Shown here: positions 32,741 through 40,966 of the stretch, one piece after another
Position numbering within the stretch: the first letter of the stretch is position 1
Layout of the letters: each line of letters opens with the position of its first letter
DNA from: Dyadobacter crusticola DSM 16708
Lineage (GTDB): Bacteria > Bacteroidota > Bacteroidia > Cytophagales > Spirosomataceae
Direction: 5' to 3'
DNA length: 64,000 nucleotides
Assembly: GCF_000701505.1 (NCBI RefSeq)
Contig: NZ_JNJB01000011.1
Coordinates: 1 to 64,000, forward strand
Program-made: the position numbers and the translations under genes
The notes under the pieces: model-generated
Seen by the model: only the letters and a program-made list of their open reading frames with translations
Databases searched by the model: none
Told to the model about the DNA's origin: nothing

Positions 32741-32956
32741 CCCCGGACTGAAGTCCGGGGCAAGGGATTGCTTTTTTCTGATTTAATCAGAAGATTAGTT
32801 TAAACCTTTTGGGCCCCGGACTGAAGCCGGGGCCAGGGAATTGTTTTTTCTGATTTAATCAGAAGATTAGTTTAACCTTTTTCGGACTCGGACTGAAGTC
32901 CGGGGCAAGGGATTGCTTTTTCTGATTTAATCAGAAGATTAGTTTAAACCTTCTCT
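32741..32956. repeat. Three 72-bp tandem units: gene 3' end + terminator + REP palindrome
   Basis: TCAGAAGATTAGTTTAAACC occurs at 32787, 32859 (one base shorter) and 32931, an exact period of 72. Each unit also has the hairpin CTGATTTAATCAG and a palindrome of the type CCCCGGACTGAAGTCCGGGG followed by CAAGGGATTG. In the third unit the TCAGAAGATTAG part is the real C-terminus and stop of the LytTR regulator, so two further copies of that gene end trail behind it. The remaining bases of the 32573-32930 gap hold no gene that I can see. Confidence 0.92.
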
Positions 32957-33653
32957 GACAATCATTTCTGAAATTGCGGCCGATGGGGAGCTCTTTGCCG
33001 TCGATCTCGATTTTGTGGGAATGGTAGCTTTCCACTTTCTCAACTGAAACTATAAATGAGCGGTGAATGCGGATAAAGCTGTCTTCGGGGAGCAGTTCTT
33101 CCAGCAGGCTGATCTTTTGTTTTGTAATCAGCACTTTGTCTTTCAATACCACCTTGATGTAATCGCGCAGACTTTCTATCCAGTAAATGTCATTTACATT
33201 CACCTTTACCATTTTACGATCGACTTTGAGGTAAAGAAAAGTGTCTTTGTTCGCGGCTAAATTCTGTTGTGCAATGGAAACGGACTGGTTACTGATGTTC
33301 AAACCTGTAAAAACCTTGTCGATTGCACGCAGGAAGCGTTCAAATGGGATTGGTTTAAGGAGGTAGTCTACCGCATTCAGGTCAAAACCTTCCACGGCAT
33401 AATCCTGGTAAGCGGTTGTAAAAATGACTTTGGGCGGATTTTTAAGGCTTCGCAGCAGGTCTGTGCCCTTTAATCCGGGCATTTTCACATCCAGGAACAT
33501 CAGGTCGATTTTTTGCTGCTGCAAAACCTGAAAAGCCTGTATCGCATCCTGGCATCGGGCTACCACTTCGATCTCTCCGAAGTTGCCCAGATAATTGTCC
33601 AGTACCTCGATCGCGTGCGGCTCATCATCGACCAGCATGGCTGTAATTTTCAT
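32931..33653 (-). CDS. LytTR-family response regulator
   Basis: The 240-residue regulator has a receiver domain (1-120) with the acidic pocket VDDE at 8-11, the phospho-acceptor D55 (LMFLDVKMPG), and TTAYQDYAVEGF near the end of the receiver. A LytTR DNA-binding domain occupies about 138-238 (FLYLKVDRKMVKVNVNDIYWIESLRDYIKV ... FIRIHRSFIVSVEKVESY). It starts 5 bases after the LytS-type kinase gene, so the two form a two-component system. Its last codons FKLIF and the stop lie within a 72-bp tandem repeat. The envelope operon downstream is an obvious but unproven target. Confidence 0.94.
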   Translation of the reverse strand: MKITAMLVDDEPHAIEVLDNYLGNFGEIEVVARCQDAIQAFQVLQQQKIDLMFLDVKMPGLKGTDLLRSLKNPPKVIFTTAYQDYAVEGFDLNAVDYLLKPIPFERFLRAIDKVFTGLNISNQSVSIAQQNLAANKDTFLYLKVDRKMVKVNVNDIYWIESLRDYIKVVLKDKVLITKQKISLLEELLPEDSFIRIHRSFIVSVEKVESYHSHKIEIDGKELPIGRNFRNDCQRRFKLIF

Positions 33654-33658
33654 GTTAC

Positions 33659-34756
33659 TCAGATTTCCAGTCGTTTGTCCAACTCTATCTCCAAAATTAC
33701 CGCAAATACGTCATCCTCTTCCAGTATCCGCAGCTGGTGCGCCGAAGGATAAAGAATGTCGAGCCGCTTGCGCACGTTTGCCAGACCAATACTCACGTGA
33801 TGTTTCCCCACTTCCTTGACGCTCGTCTCGGGCTTGCTGTTGGCGATTTTGAATTTGAGATTATTGTTTTTAATGCGCAGATCTATGTTGATCCAGGCTT
33901 GTCCCACCTGCTCGCTGGCGCCGTGTTTGAATGCATTTTCAACCAGTGGCAAGAGCAGCAGCGGCGCTATTTTAAAACCTGGTGAAAGTCCGTTTATACT
34001 GAAATTGATGTCAAGCCGCTCTTCGTACCTGATCTTTTCGAGCTCAATATAGCTTTCCACAATCCGGATATCCCTTTCAAGCTCCACAATATCAGTATTT
34101 GCTTCGTAGAGCATGTAACGTAATATTTCCGCCAGTCCCATTACCACCGCCGGGGATTGGGGCGATTGGGTCAATGTCAATGCGTAAAGGTTATTGAGGG
34201 TATTAAACAGAAAATGAGGGTGTAGCTGCCCTTTCAAAAAGTTAAGCTCTGCCTCGATGGCCGCTTGCCTTCTTTCAAACCACATCTTGAAAAATTTAAT
34301 GGACAAGGCTATCCAGACAAAAATATTCGTTTGTTCAAATGAATTGATCAGGTATACCGGCCGCGAAAGCTGCTCGCGTAAACTTCCCTGCAACTTGACC
34401 CACACAAATGAAGGATCTGTTTTTCTGACCGCCGCGTAAATGATCGGATCGGCCACCAGTACTTCGAGCAGCCTGAATAAAAGGGTAGAGAAAACGACGC
34501 ATAAAATCAGATAGATCACAAACTCTGTGTATCGTTTTCTGTTGAAGTACCTGGGGATCAGAAAATAGGCGATACTATAGAAATAGAGCATGTGGATTGG
34601 CAGGAAAAGGGCTACAATGCCAAGTGCAAGCCAATAGCCGGGCATACCGGCGCCATAGATAACCGTTAATATGATCAGGATGGTTATCCAGAACAAAACA
34701 TGAAGCAGGGCTCTCTTTCTGACCGGACCGGAAAGTATCGGGACATTCACACGCAT
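33659..34756 (-). CDS. LytS-type sensor histidine kinase
   Basis: The 365-residue membrane kinase has four hydrophobic segments in the first 160 residues (about 17-35, 42-62, 78-98, 143-158) and no large periplasmic sensor. The His_kinase domain has the motif LNFLKGQLHPHFLFNTLNNLYAL (phospho-acceptor near H181) and a degenerate HATPase end (LPLVENAFKHGA, IGLANVRKRLDILYP). The frame can be extended to a TTG at 34762, but the ATG at 34756 is more likely. It is co-transcribed with the LytTR regulator. Confidence 0.92.
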   Translation of the reverse strand: MRVNVPILSGPVRKRALLHVLFWITILIILTVIYGAGMPGYWLALGIVALFLPIHMLYFYSIAYFLIPRYFNRKRYTEFVIYLILCVVFSTLLFRLLEVLVADPIIYAAVRKTDPSFVWVKLQGSLREQLSRPVYLINSFEQTNIFVWIALSIKFFKMWFERRQAAIEAELNFLKGQLHPHFLFNTLNNLYALTLTQSPQSPAVVMGLAEILRYMLYEANTDIVELERDIRIVESYIELEKIRYEERLDINFSINGLSPGFKIAPLLLLPLVENAFKHGASEQVGQAWINIDLRIKNNNLKFKIANSKPETSVKEVGKHHVSIGLANVRKRLDILYPSAHQLRILEEDDVFAVILEIELDKRLEI

Positions 34757-34904
34757 GAACAAATATAGCTATTTCAAAAGCCAAAGATCTGCGCGGCAAA
34801 GCTGGTAGACAGATGTATGGAAATTGTCGACGAACAGCATTGGCAAGCCTAAGAACATACCCCTAAATTGATTCGAGTACTCTGACGAGCACAAGAGCGT
34901 GTTT

Positions 34905-34960
34905 TACGGCTACACACAAGGCGGGTGACGGATCCAAATATCGTCAGGTGTGTAGCCGTA
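34905..34960. repeat. 13-bp inverted repeat in the 34757-35013 gap
   Basis: TACGGCTACACAC (34905-34917) pairs perfectly with GTGTGTAGCCGTA (34948-34960) over a 30-base loop that itself contains GACG/CGTC. No T-run follows on either strand, so it is not a typical terminator. It lies between the 3' end of the T9SS protein gene and the 5' side of the LytS kinase gene, and could be a regulator site or an RNA stem in the kinase leader. Confidence 0.5.
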
Positions 34961-35013
34961 TCATAAGTTTAAGTGAACCTATGCTTTTCCGGGAATTTTG
35001 TCCGTAAGTCTGT

Positions 35014-36273
35014 TCAGTGAGCAACTAACACCTTTTCACTTAATACCTCCCCATGATTATATGTTATTCTGAGCATGTACAAACCAGCTTTAATTCTTGA
35101 AGCTGATATTCCGCTTTGTTCAACCGTATTGGATTGATAAATGACGCTTCCCTTCAAATCAACTATACTTATAGATTGTAAATTCCCAAGTATCTGTTCA
35201 GAAAGGTGCAGTTTTTCAGATACCGGATTGGGGTAGATCACTGGAAGCGTCCGATCCGGCATGACACTTGATATTGAGCTAAACGTAAAAGTCCCGTCTT
35301 TATCTATCATTTTAAGACGATAGTATAATGTAGATAATAGCATGGAAGCGGAACGGAAATCAGAGAAATGATAGCTTTCGATTGAGTTACTCTCTCCTTT
35401 TGCCTGAACTTCACCGACGTTCCGGAATGTTTTACCATCTGTGCTTCTCTGAATTTCGAAATGCGATGCATTGCTTTCTTCCGTTGTTGTCCAAACCAGA
35501 TCGGTGGCTTTTTCACTATTTGAAGCCTTGAAAGATATGAGTTTTACTGGCAACGGAACCGGTTCACCAACGACAACATTATTGATAGAACCCCATCCCA
35601 AACCAGAAGAAAAAAGAATACGTACTTCATCCACATTAGCGAATGTCTCATCTAGATTAACAGTAATGTGATTTCCATCCTGATTTGAATTAAACGCTCC
35701 TGTTGCAACCTGAAAGCCATCACGATAGCCAACTACGTTAACAGATTCGCCGGTATAGCCGCCCCAATCATACCATTGGAATCCGCTAAGCAGAAACTCC
35801 TTACTATCCACACTTTTAATGGCAAATCCCGGCCAGCCAGTCGAGTTAATAGATTGGTCGAATGTTGTAAGACCGGTAAACCCATCAGCATTTGATAGCT
35901 CTGAGGCACTCTTCCAGTTAAGTGGCAAACCGAGATTAGTCCCGCTAGCATCAGCTATGAGCTCTATCTGGATTGTTATGTCAGATATATCTCCTGCGCC
36001 TCCCTGCCCATCTTCCGCAATTCCATCATCCCAAGACCCATCAGCCGGATTGGAAGAAAAAATCAAGGTGCCGCTTGCCAACGGTGCTAATCCTTTATTG
36101 GACTGATCAAAACGTAGAAAAGGATTGATTTTTGAGCCTGTCTCTTTTGAAGATGCTGTTCCAGAAAAGGCAGGTGCAATCCCACCTGGACTTGCTATCA
36201 GATATCCTTGTACTAAGGCTACTATAAGGCTACTCTTAAACAAACTGTTTAATGTTGTGTAGTTTTTATTCAT
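35014..36273 (-). CDS. Secreted protein with T9SS type A sorting domain
   Basis: The 419-residue protein has an N-terminal hydrophobic segment (SSLIVALVQGYLIASPG) that may serve as signal peptide. A lectin/discoidin-like beta region spans about 50-240 (SGFQWYDWGGYTGESVNVVGYRDGFQVATG, DEVRILFSSGLGWGSINNVVVGEP). A fibronectin-like segment follows (PLPVKLISFKASNSEKATDLVWTTTEESNASHFEIQRS). The C-terminal sorting domain begins at PVIYPNPVSEKLHLSEQ and ends GLYMLRITYNHGEVLSEKVLVAH. It should be exported by the type IX system and attached to the cell surface. The ligand is unknown, and it stands alone. Confidence 0.85.
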   Translation of the reverse strand: MNKNYTTLNSLFKSSLIVALVQGYLIASPGGIAPAFSGTASSKETGSKINPFLRFDQSNKGLAPLASGTLIFSSNPADGSWDDGIAEDGQGGAGDISDITIQIELIADASGTNLGLPLNWKSASELSNADGFTGLTTFDQSINSTGWPGFAIKSVDSKEFLLSGFQWYDWGGYTGESVNVVGYRDGFQVATGAFNSNQDGNHITVNLDETFANVDEVRILFSSGLGWGSINNVVVGEPVPLPVKLISFKASNSEKATDLVWTTTEESNASHFEIQRSTDGKTFRNVGEVQAKGESNSIESYHFSDFRSASMLLSTLYYRLKMIDKDGTFTFSSISSVMPDRTLPVIYPNPVSEKLHLSEQILGNLQSISIVDLKGSVIYQSNTVEQSGISASRIKAGLYMLRITYNHGEVLSEKVLVAH

Positions 36274-36581
36274 GTGATAAAAGGATGGTTGTCTAATTAG
36301 TTTGCAAATATAAAGCTATAAGGCTAAAAAAGACGGGCAATCTGTAACTGCGCGCGACTTAAAAGGCCAACAAGGCAACTTTTTGTGGTCAAGACAAAAT
36401 ATCTGCCATTGCTATTGATATGGGGCAGTGTGAGTGCCAAAGTAGGTGTAAGCTGCGACTGAAAAGATAAAATATCTGATTTACGATCACAAATCACAAT
36501 TTGTATCTACATTTCTTCCCCTCCGTGGTTTTTCTACTTAGTTTTGTATTATAATCAAGATATAACTAAAACTGTAAAATA
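36274..36581 (+). promoter_or_regulatory. Intergenic region with -7 box of ahcY
   Basis: The 308-base gap separates two divergent genes and shows no open frame worth calling. TAGTTTTG at 36539-36546 fits the Bacteroidota -7 consensus TAnnTTTG and would give a short leader of about 30 bases before ahcY. No TTG stands at 17-23 bases upstream, so the promoter call is partial. The left half is AT-rich and presumably carries the promoter of the T9SS protein gene. Confidence 0.4.
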
Positions 36582-37898
36582 ATGGCAACGTCGACCGACA
36601 CGTACATTCCTTACAAGGTAAAAGACATCTCTCTGGCTGAGTGGGGACGCAAAGAAATTACATTGGCAGAAGCTGAAATGCCAGGTTTGATGGCGATCCG
36701 TGCAGAATACGGCCCTTCACAGCCTTTGGCAGGTGCACGTGTGGCAGGCTGTCTGCATATGACGATTCAGACTGCGGTTTTGATCGAAACACTTACTGCG
36801 CTGGGTGCGGAAGTTACCTGGTCTTCATGTAACATCTTCTCTACGCAGGACCACGCAGCAGCGGCGATCGCAGCAGCAGGTATCCCTGTTTATGCGTGGA
36901 AAGGAATGAACGAGGAAGAATTCAACTGGTGCATTGAGCAAACGTTGTTCTTCGGCGAAGACCGCAAGCCTTTGAATATGATTTTGGATGACGGCGGCGA
37001 CCTTACCAATATGGTTTTCGACGCATATCCTGAGCTGATCGAAGGTATCAAAGGTCTTTCGGAAGAAACTACAACGGGTGTGCTTCGTTTGTACGACCGC
37101 CTTAAAAATGGTACGCTTCATTTGCCTGCGATCAACGTAAATGATTCAGTTACTAAATCGAAATTTGACAATAAATACGGTTGCCGCGAATCTTTGGTAG
37201 ATTCAATCCGTCGTGCAACTGATTTAATGCTTGCTGGTAAAGTAGCAGTAGTAGCAGGTTACGGTGACGTAGGTAAAGGTTCTGCGGAGTCGCTTCGTGG
37301 CGCAGGCTGCCGTGTATTGGTTACTGAAATCGACCCGATTTGCGCGCTTCAAGCTGCAATGGACGGATTTGAAGTAGTAACAATGGACGAAGCTGCACCT
37401 CGCGCTAACATTTTTGTGACTGCAACAGGAAACTACAAGATCATCACAGAGCGTCACTTCCTGGCAATGCGTGACAAAGCGGTTGTTTGTAACATCGGTC
37501 ACTTCGATAACGAAATCGATATGGCGTGGTTGAACGGCTCTTACGGACACACCAAGTCGCAGATCAAACCACAGGTTGATATTTACAATGTAGCGGGAAA
37601 AGACATTATTGTACTTGCTGAGGGCCGTTTGGTTAACCTGGGCTGCGCAATGGGTCACCCTTCATTTGTAATGTCCTGCTCATTCTCGAACCAGACTTTG
37701 GCGCAGATCGAGCTTTGGACCAACACTGCTGCTTACGAGAAGAAAGTATACGTACTTCCAAAAGCACTGGACGAAAAAGTAGCTGCATTGCACCTGAAAC
37801 ACGTAGGCGCAAACCTGGATACACTTACTGACGAACAAGCTGCCTACATCGGCGTATCGACAGAAGGTCCATTCAAGGCTGAGACTTACAGGTATTAA
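36582..37898 (+). CDS. ahcY: Adenosylhomocysteinase
   Basis: This NAD-dependent cytoplasmic enzyme splits S-adenosylhomocysteine into adenosine and homocysteine, which relieves product inhibition of methyltransferases. The 438-residue protein shows the full signature set: [21 protein letters not shown] near 45-65, [17 protein letters not shown], the NAD site [19 protein letters not shown] (about 221-240), [12 protein letters not shown], and the C-terminal [10 protein letters not shown] and PFKAETYRY. The strong codon bias suggests high expression. It is monocistronic and followed by a terminator. Confidence 0.97.
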   Translation: MATSTDTYIPYKVKDISLAEWGRKEITLAEAEMPGLMAIRAEYGPSQPLAGARVAGCLHMTIQTAVLIETLTALGAEVTWSSCNIFSTQDHAAAAIAAAGIPVYAWKGMNEEEFNWCIEQTLFFGEDRKPLNMILDDGGDLTNMVFDAYPELIEGIKGLSEETTTGVLRLYDRLKNGTLHLPAINVNDSVTKSKFDNKYGCRESLVDSIRRATDLMLAGKVAVVAGYGDVGKGSAESLRGAGCRVLVTEIDPICALQAAMDGFEVVTMDEAAPRANIFVTATGNYKIITERHFLAMRDKAVVCNIGHFDNEIDMAWLNGSYGHTKSQIKPQVDIYNVAGKDIIVLAEGRLVNLGCAMGHPSFVMSCSFSNQTLAQIELWTNTAAYEKKVYVLPKALDEKVAALHLKHVGANLDTLTDEQAAYIGVSTEGPFKAETYRY

Positions 37899-37920
37899 TA
37901 TAAGTTAAGGTTCATAGAGA

Positions 37921-37955
37921 AGCCCTCGCTGCGTTTGTAGCGGGGGCTTTGTTTT
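37921..37955 (+). terminator. Terminator of ahcY
   Basis: AGCCCTCGCT (37921-37930) pairs with AGCGGGGGCT (37939-37948) around an 8-base loop, with one G-T pair, followed by a T/G-rich tail. It lies 22 bases after the ahcY stop. Confidence 0.85.
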
Positions 37956-37990
37956 GTTTGGGGGTAGATATATTCTCCCCGTCTTTGAAG

Positions 37991-38224
37991 TTACAATCTG
38001 CAACGTATTCCTCTCAAAAGATCCAGGAAAATCTCTCCCCGATCCAGTACATCCCGTGTTACCCTCGGGCCGGGGTTCCAATCTTTGGTGGGGTAAATGT
38101 AGCGGAGCATCATATCGGTGAAAAGCTGCTCCATTTCAGCGGGATCGTATTCGGCGTCGACGAAATTTTGAATGAGTTCTTCGGAAGTAAACCGGGGTTT
38201 GATGGTTTTTTCGATGTCTGACAT
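37991..38224 (-). CDS. Small hypothetical protein
   Basis: The 77-residue frame (MSDIEKTIKPRFTSEELIQN ... RGEIFLDLLRGIRCRL) has no signal peptide or membrane segment. It is rich in acidic residues and looks helical in its first half. I do not recognise a family. An antisense frame of similar length (37949-38221) starts inside the ahcY terminator region and has poorer composition, so I favour the minus strand. It converges with ahcY and its upstream side is the structured element at 38284-38429. Confidence 0.5.
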   Translation of the reverse strand: MSDIEKTIKPRFTSEELIQNFVDAEYDPAEMEQLFTDMMLRYIYPTKDWNPGPRVTRDVLDRGEIFLDLLRGIRCRL

Positions 38225-38283
38225 GGTGTATGTATACCGTTTTGCATGGTGCCCGGCCAGTTAACGGTGCCGCGCTTTCCGTT

Positions 38284-38429
38284 GCTCAATCCTCAACATA
38301 AGGATAATGGTGCTATACGTCCATTACGGTAGCCACGACACCGTTAATAGGTATACGTAGTTCCGTATAGCACACTCCTGACCTCTTGAAGGAGGTCCGG
38401 CAATAAGACTTATGTTGAGAATTTTGAGC
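38284..38429. other. Nested palindrome; structured RNA or MITE-like element
   Basis: The outer arms CTCAACATAAG (38292-38302) and CTTATGTTGAG (38409-38419) are perfect and extended by GCTCAA/TTGAGC to 38284 and 38429. Inside lie GTGCTATACG (38310-38319) with CGTATAGCAC (38364-38373), enclosing a weaker stem ATTACGGT/ACCGTTAAT, and a separate hairpin GACCTC-TTGAAG-GAGGTC (38380-38397). The fold is a three-way junction. No T-run, tRNA or known RNA motif is recognisable. A short minus-strand frame reads ELRIPINGVVATVMDV before a stop, so a decayed coding repeat cannot be excluded. Neither strand nor function can be settled. Confidence 0.6.
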
Positions 38430-38754
38430 GAGGCAAACGTAAGATGATTGTTTGAAGAAATCAAAAGGAATTTTCGAATGGTAAAGGAAAAAGTGGGGAG
38501 AGGGTTTTGCTAAAAATTATTTGCCTTGCTGCTATGACAAATCTGCTTGTCGAACGTTTCTGCCCATTTGTCTTATCCGTAGCTTCGCTCGTCGAATTTT
38601 CTTTTTGACAACTATACAGTAATTTACTTTCATCTCATCATGTTTAGCCGCGAGTTACATCAGCGTGCAAGCTTTATATCGTTGCAGCTCGCATTCGTAC
38701 GCTGGCTAAAAGTCCAAAAATATTTAGTACACGTTAATCAATAATTTGCTACTT
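38430..38754. other. AT-rich spacer with a bulged stem
   Basis: No gene is seen here. TTTAGCC (38643-38649) and CAGCGT (38661-38666) together are the complement of ACGCTGGCTAAA (38699-38710), so a 12-bp stem with an 11-base bulge can form about 45 bases before the lipoprotein start. It may be a leader structure of that gene. No TAnnTTTG promoter is apparent. Confidence 0.35.
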
Positions 38755-39141
38755 ATGAGAAAATTGGCACTTTCATATCTCGTGAGCCTTGGACTTATGC
38801 TAGCGTCTTGCGACTTTATCGACAGAACTGAGACAAAAATGGTATATTTTGATATTGAAAATACCAGCCAAAATTTGTGGAAGGATGTAATTGTATATGC
38901 AAAGGATCGAAATGACATCTTCGTAGATTCTTCATACCGAACAGGCTACTTGCCTGGTAATAGGTCAGTTATATCAGTCGAGATTCCAAAAATAAAGGAT
39001 GTTGAGAGCGGGCTTTTTGAAATCCAGGCGAAAGTTGAAAACGGCAAATTGATTATTCATGAATTTGGGAACATCAATAAGCCAAAGAAAGAAAAATCAT
39101 ATAAAATTGAATTGCGGGATTCGACAGTTGTCTTTCTGTAG
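38755..39141 (+). CDS. Small lipoprotein, unknown function
   Basis: From the ATG at 38755 the protein has 128 residues with a lipobox ending LGLMLASCDFIDR (cysteine about 19). A TTG three codons earlier is in frame but less likely. The mature part is one beta-sandwich-like segment (MVYFDIENTSQNLWKDVIVYAKDRNDIFVDSSY ... RSVISVEIPKIKDVESGLFEIQAKVENGKLIIHEFG). It has no family that I recognise. Base composition is more AT-rich than the neighbours, which may mean recent acquisition. It converges with the mscS-like gene. Confidence 0.75.
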   Translation: MRKLALSYLVSLGLMLASCDFIDRTETKMVYFDIENTSQNLWKDVIVYAKDRNDIFVDSSYRTGYLPGNRSVISVEIPKIKDVESGLFEIQAKVENGKLIIHEFGNINKPKKEKSYKIELRDSTVVFL

Positions 39142-39155
39142 TGCTAAAACCTACC

Positions 39156-40031
39156 CTAATCTCTCGCCTCCTGAATTCTGCCCTCCCCACCCCTAACCGG
39201 CACCACAGGCGTCGGGAACGATATCCCATTTTCATCAAAAACTTGCTTTACCGCCTTCATAGCAACACTCTTCGCCGGGCCGGGACCTATTTTACTCTGA
39301 TCGATCCAAAAGAGGATTTCAAAATCAATGCTCTTTTCCGTGAACCTGGTGAAGTTGAGCTCGACGGGTTTTAGCTTGTTCAGGAATGGAAGCTGGTTGA
39401 CTACCGAGAGTGCGAGGTTTTCTACAATTCCCAGATCATCCTTGTAGCCGATGCTGCATTCCACCTGCACCCTTCTTTCACCTGAAAACGTGAAGTTGAC
39501 AATCGGTTTTTGAAAAATATCCTTGCTCGGCAGCTCCACGTGCTGGCCGGCGAAGTTGTCGAGCTTTACGGAACGTAGACCAATGGAGAGTACTTTTCCG
39601 GTAAATCCATTGGTTTCAATCACATCTCCAACTTTGATCGGGCGCTGGATGGCGATGAATGCGCCGGAGATGAAATTCGTTGTCAGATCCTGGAATGCGA
39701 AACCCAGTGCAAGCGCAAGTACGCCGGCTCCGGCCAGCAGCGAGGTTACTGTTTTATCCAATCCCAATACGCCCAATGCGAAGAAGAGCCCGGTCATCAC
39801 AATCGCAATCCGGGTGATTGCTGATACAAGACTTACTAATGCAATATTTTGCGAAGCGCGGCCCAGCACATTTTCCATAAACCTGCTACCATACCGCGCG
39901 AAAAACCGGAATAAGACCAGGATTAGGATCGCCATGATCAGGTTGGGGACAAAACGAATTCCCTCCTCAAACCACCTGTCGAGCTTTACAGCAATGGGAT
40001 CTACAAACTTTGAGATTTGTGCAAAAATCAT
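39156..40031 (-). CDS. MscS-family small-conductance mechanosensitive channel
   Basis: The 291-residue inner-membrane protein has three hydrophobic segments (about 26-45, 68-90, 95-125). The pore helix is VTSLLAGAGVLALALGFAFQDLTTNFISG (glycine/alanine packing pattern), followed by the beta domain RPIKVGDVIETNGFTGKVLSIGLRSVKLDNFAGQHVELPSKDIFQKPIVNF. A C-terminal alpha/beta domain ends near residue 280. Such channels release solutes upon hypo-osmotic shock. It is transcribed after the SHOCT gene, from which a strong terminator separates it, so it is probably monocistronic. Confidence 0.93.
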   Translation of the reverse strand: MIFAQISKFVDPIAVKLDRWFEEGIRFVPNLIMAILILVLFRFFARYGSRFMENVLGRASQNIALVSLVSAITRIAIVMTGLFFALGVLGLDKTVTSLLAGAGVLALALGFAFQDLTTNFISGAFIAIQRPIKVGDVIETNGFTGKVLSIGLRSVKLDNFAGQHVELPSKDIFQKPIVNFTFSGERRVQVECSIGYKDDLGIVENLALSVVNQLPFLNKLKPVELNFTRFTEKSIDFEILFWIDQSKIGPGPAKSVAMKAVKQVFDENGISFPTPVVPVRGGEGRIQEARD

Positions 40032-40077
40032 CGAGCGTCAAATGCATTAAAACAACATCAAAAGTGCTCAATTTTTC

Positions 40078-40121
40078 AAATAAAAAGGCAGCGACGCCGG
40101 AAAATTCCAGGTCGCTGCCTT
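40078..40121 (-). terminator. Terminator of the SHOCT/M48/DUF898 operon
   Basis: On the minus strand AAGGCAGCGAC pairs with GTCGCTGCCTT (plus positions 40111-40121 and 40085-40095) and is followed by TTTTTA. It lies 20 bases behind the SHOCT gene stop. Confidence 0.88.
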
Positions 40122-40140
40122 CCACTTTTAGAGAGCAATG

Positions 40141-40923
40141 TTAAAGTCGCGCTAGCAACTCCTGCTTCTTCGATTTAAATTCCTCCTCTGTGATCTGCCC
40201 TTTTTCAAAAAGCATATTTACCTTCTCAATGGTCGCAATGATGATTTCCTGGGGAGTCGATGTATTTTGGTCGGTTCTCAGGTCGGCAGTGCTGGTGACG
40301 TCGTACGCGATTTCAGGAGTGGGTTGCTGCTGTGTATTTGGCTCCGAAATCACGGTCAAACTGCTCAGGTCAACTGGTCCGTCCTGACTTGTGAACCGGT
40401 AAGAACTGCCACTACCCTGCTGCTGTGAAACGCCGGTTATGTGGTGATGCTTGGTATCGTAAATCGTCCGTTTTCCATTCTCTTCTATCACAAGCCTGCG
40501 CACTGGCGCAAAGTAGGCGTAGCGAAAATTATTCTGTGCGCCGCTGGCGGTGGGTGACCCGAAAACAGAAGGCCAGGAGCTGTTGCTACCTTCCCGGAAT
40601 GTTTCGGAAGATGCATTTTGTCTGTTCTCCGCTGTCTCCGGAGCGGCTTCGTAAAGCACTCTTGTGCTCACAATGTCAGACAGCTCGCTGCACACTTTGT
40701 CGACGGTCCCGCGGAGTGAATCATTGAACATATCTCCTACCATCGTCATCCCGCCGCGCATCCATTGACCCTGGCCGCCCAGCTCCTGAATGTTGAACTG
40801 CGCCATGTTACCTCGACCGTTGATCACGGCTTTCAGCAGACTTTCAACGGACTCTCTTTTCAGGTTATATTTTGAAGCAATATCAGCTACGTATTGCTCA
40901 CCCTCTTTTGTTAACGCTTTCAT
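40141..40923 (-). CDS. SHOCT-domain protein, unknown function
   Basis: From the ATG at 40923 the protein has 260 residues. The frame is open further upstream to 41163, but that part reads antisense-like noise inside the M48 gene and is rejected. The N-terminus (MKALTKEGEQYVADIASKYN) looks like a helical DNA- or membrane-associated segment. The middle is low in complexity (GGQGQWMRGGMTMVGDMF; Q/S-rich around 215-245). The last 30 residues (IEKVNMLFEKGQITEEEFKSKKQELLARL) are a SHOCT domain, a short oligomerisation module common in prokaryotes. It is the last gene of an operon with an M48 protease and a DUF898 protein. Confidence 0.82.
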   Translation of the reverse strand: MKALTKEGEQYVADIASKYNLKRESVESLLKAVINGRGNMAQFNIQELGGQGQWMRGGMTMVGDMFNDSLRGTVDKVCSELSDIVSTRVLYEAAPETAENRQNASSETFREGSNSSWPSVFGSPTASGAQNNFRYAYFAPVRRLVIEENGKRTIYDTKHHHITGVSQQQGSGSSYRFTSQDGPVDLSSLTVISEPNTQQQPTPEIAYDVTSTADLRTDQNTSTPQEIIIATIEKVNMLFEKGQITEEEFKSKKQELLARL

Positions 40924-40966
40924 AATTAATCGGTTCTTTTCAGAAGAGGTCACAAAAACAGTGCCA

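Noticed and set aside
37949..38221. 90-residue plus-strand frame opposite the 77-residue protein
   Set aside because: It begins in the terminator zone of ahcY and has no better evidence; the minus frame has more protein-like composition.
38284..38429. Structured element as tRNA, tmRNA or integron attachment site
   Set aside because: No anticodon/T-loop pattern, no CCA end, no tag frame and no integrase or cassette array are visible.
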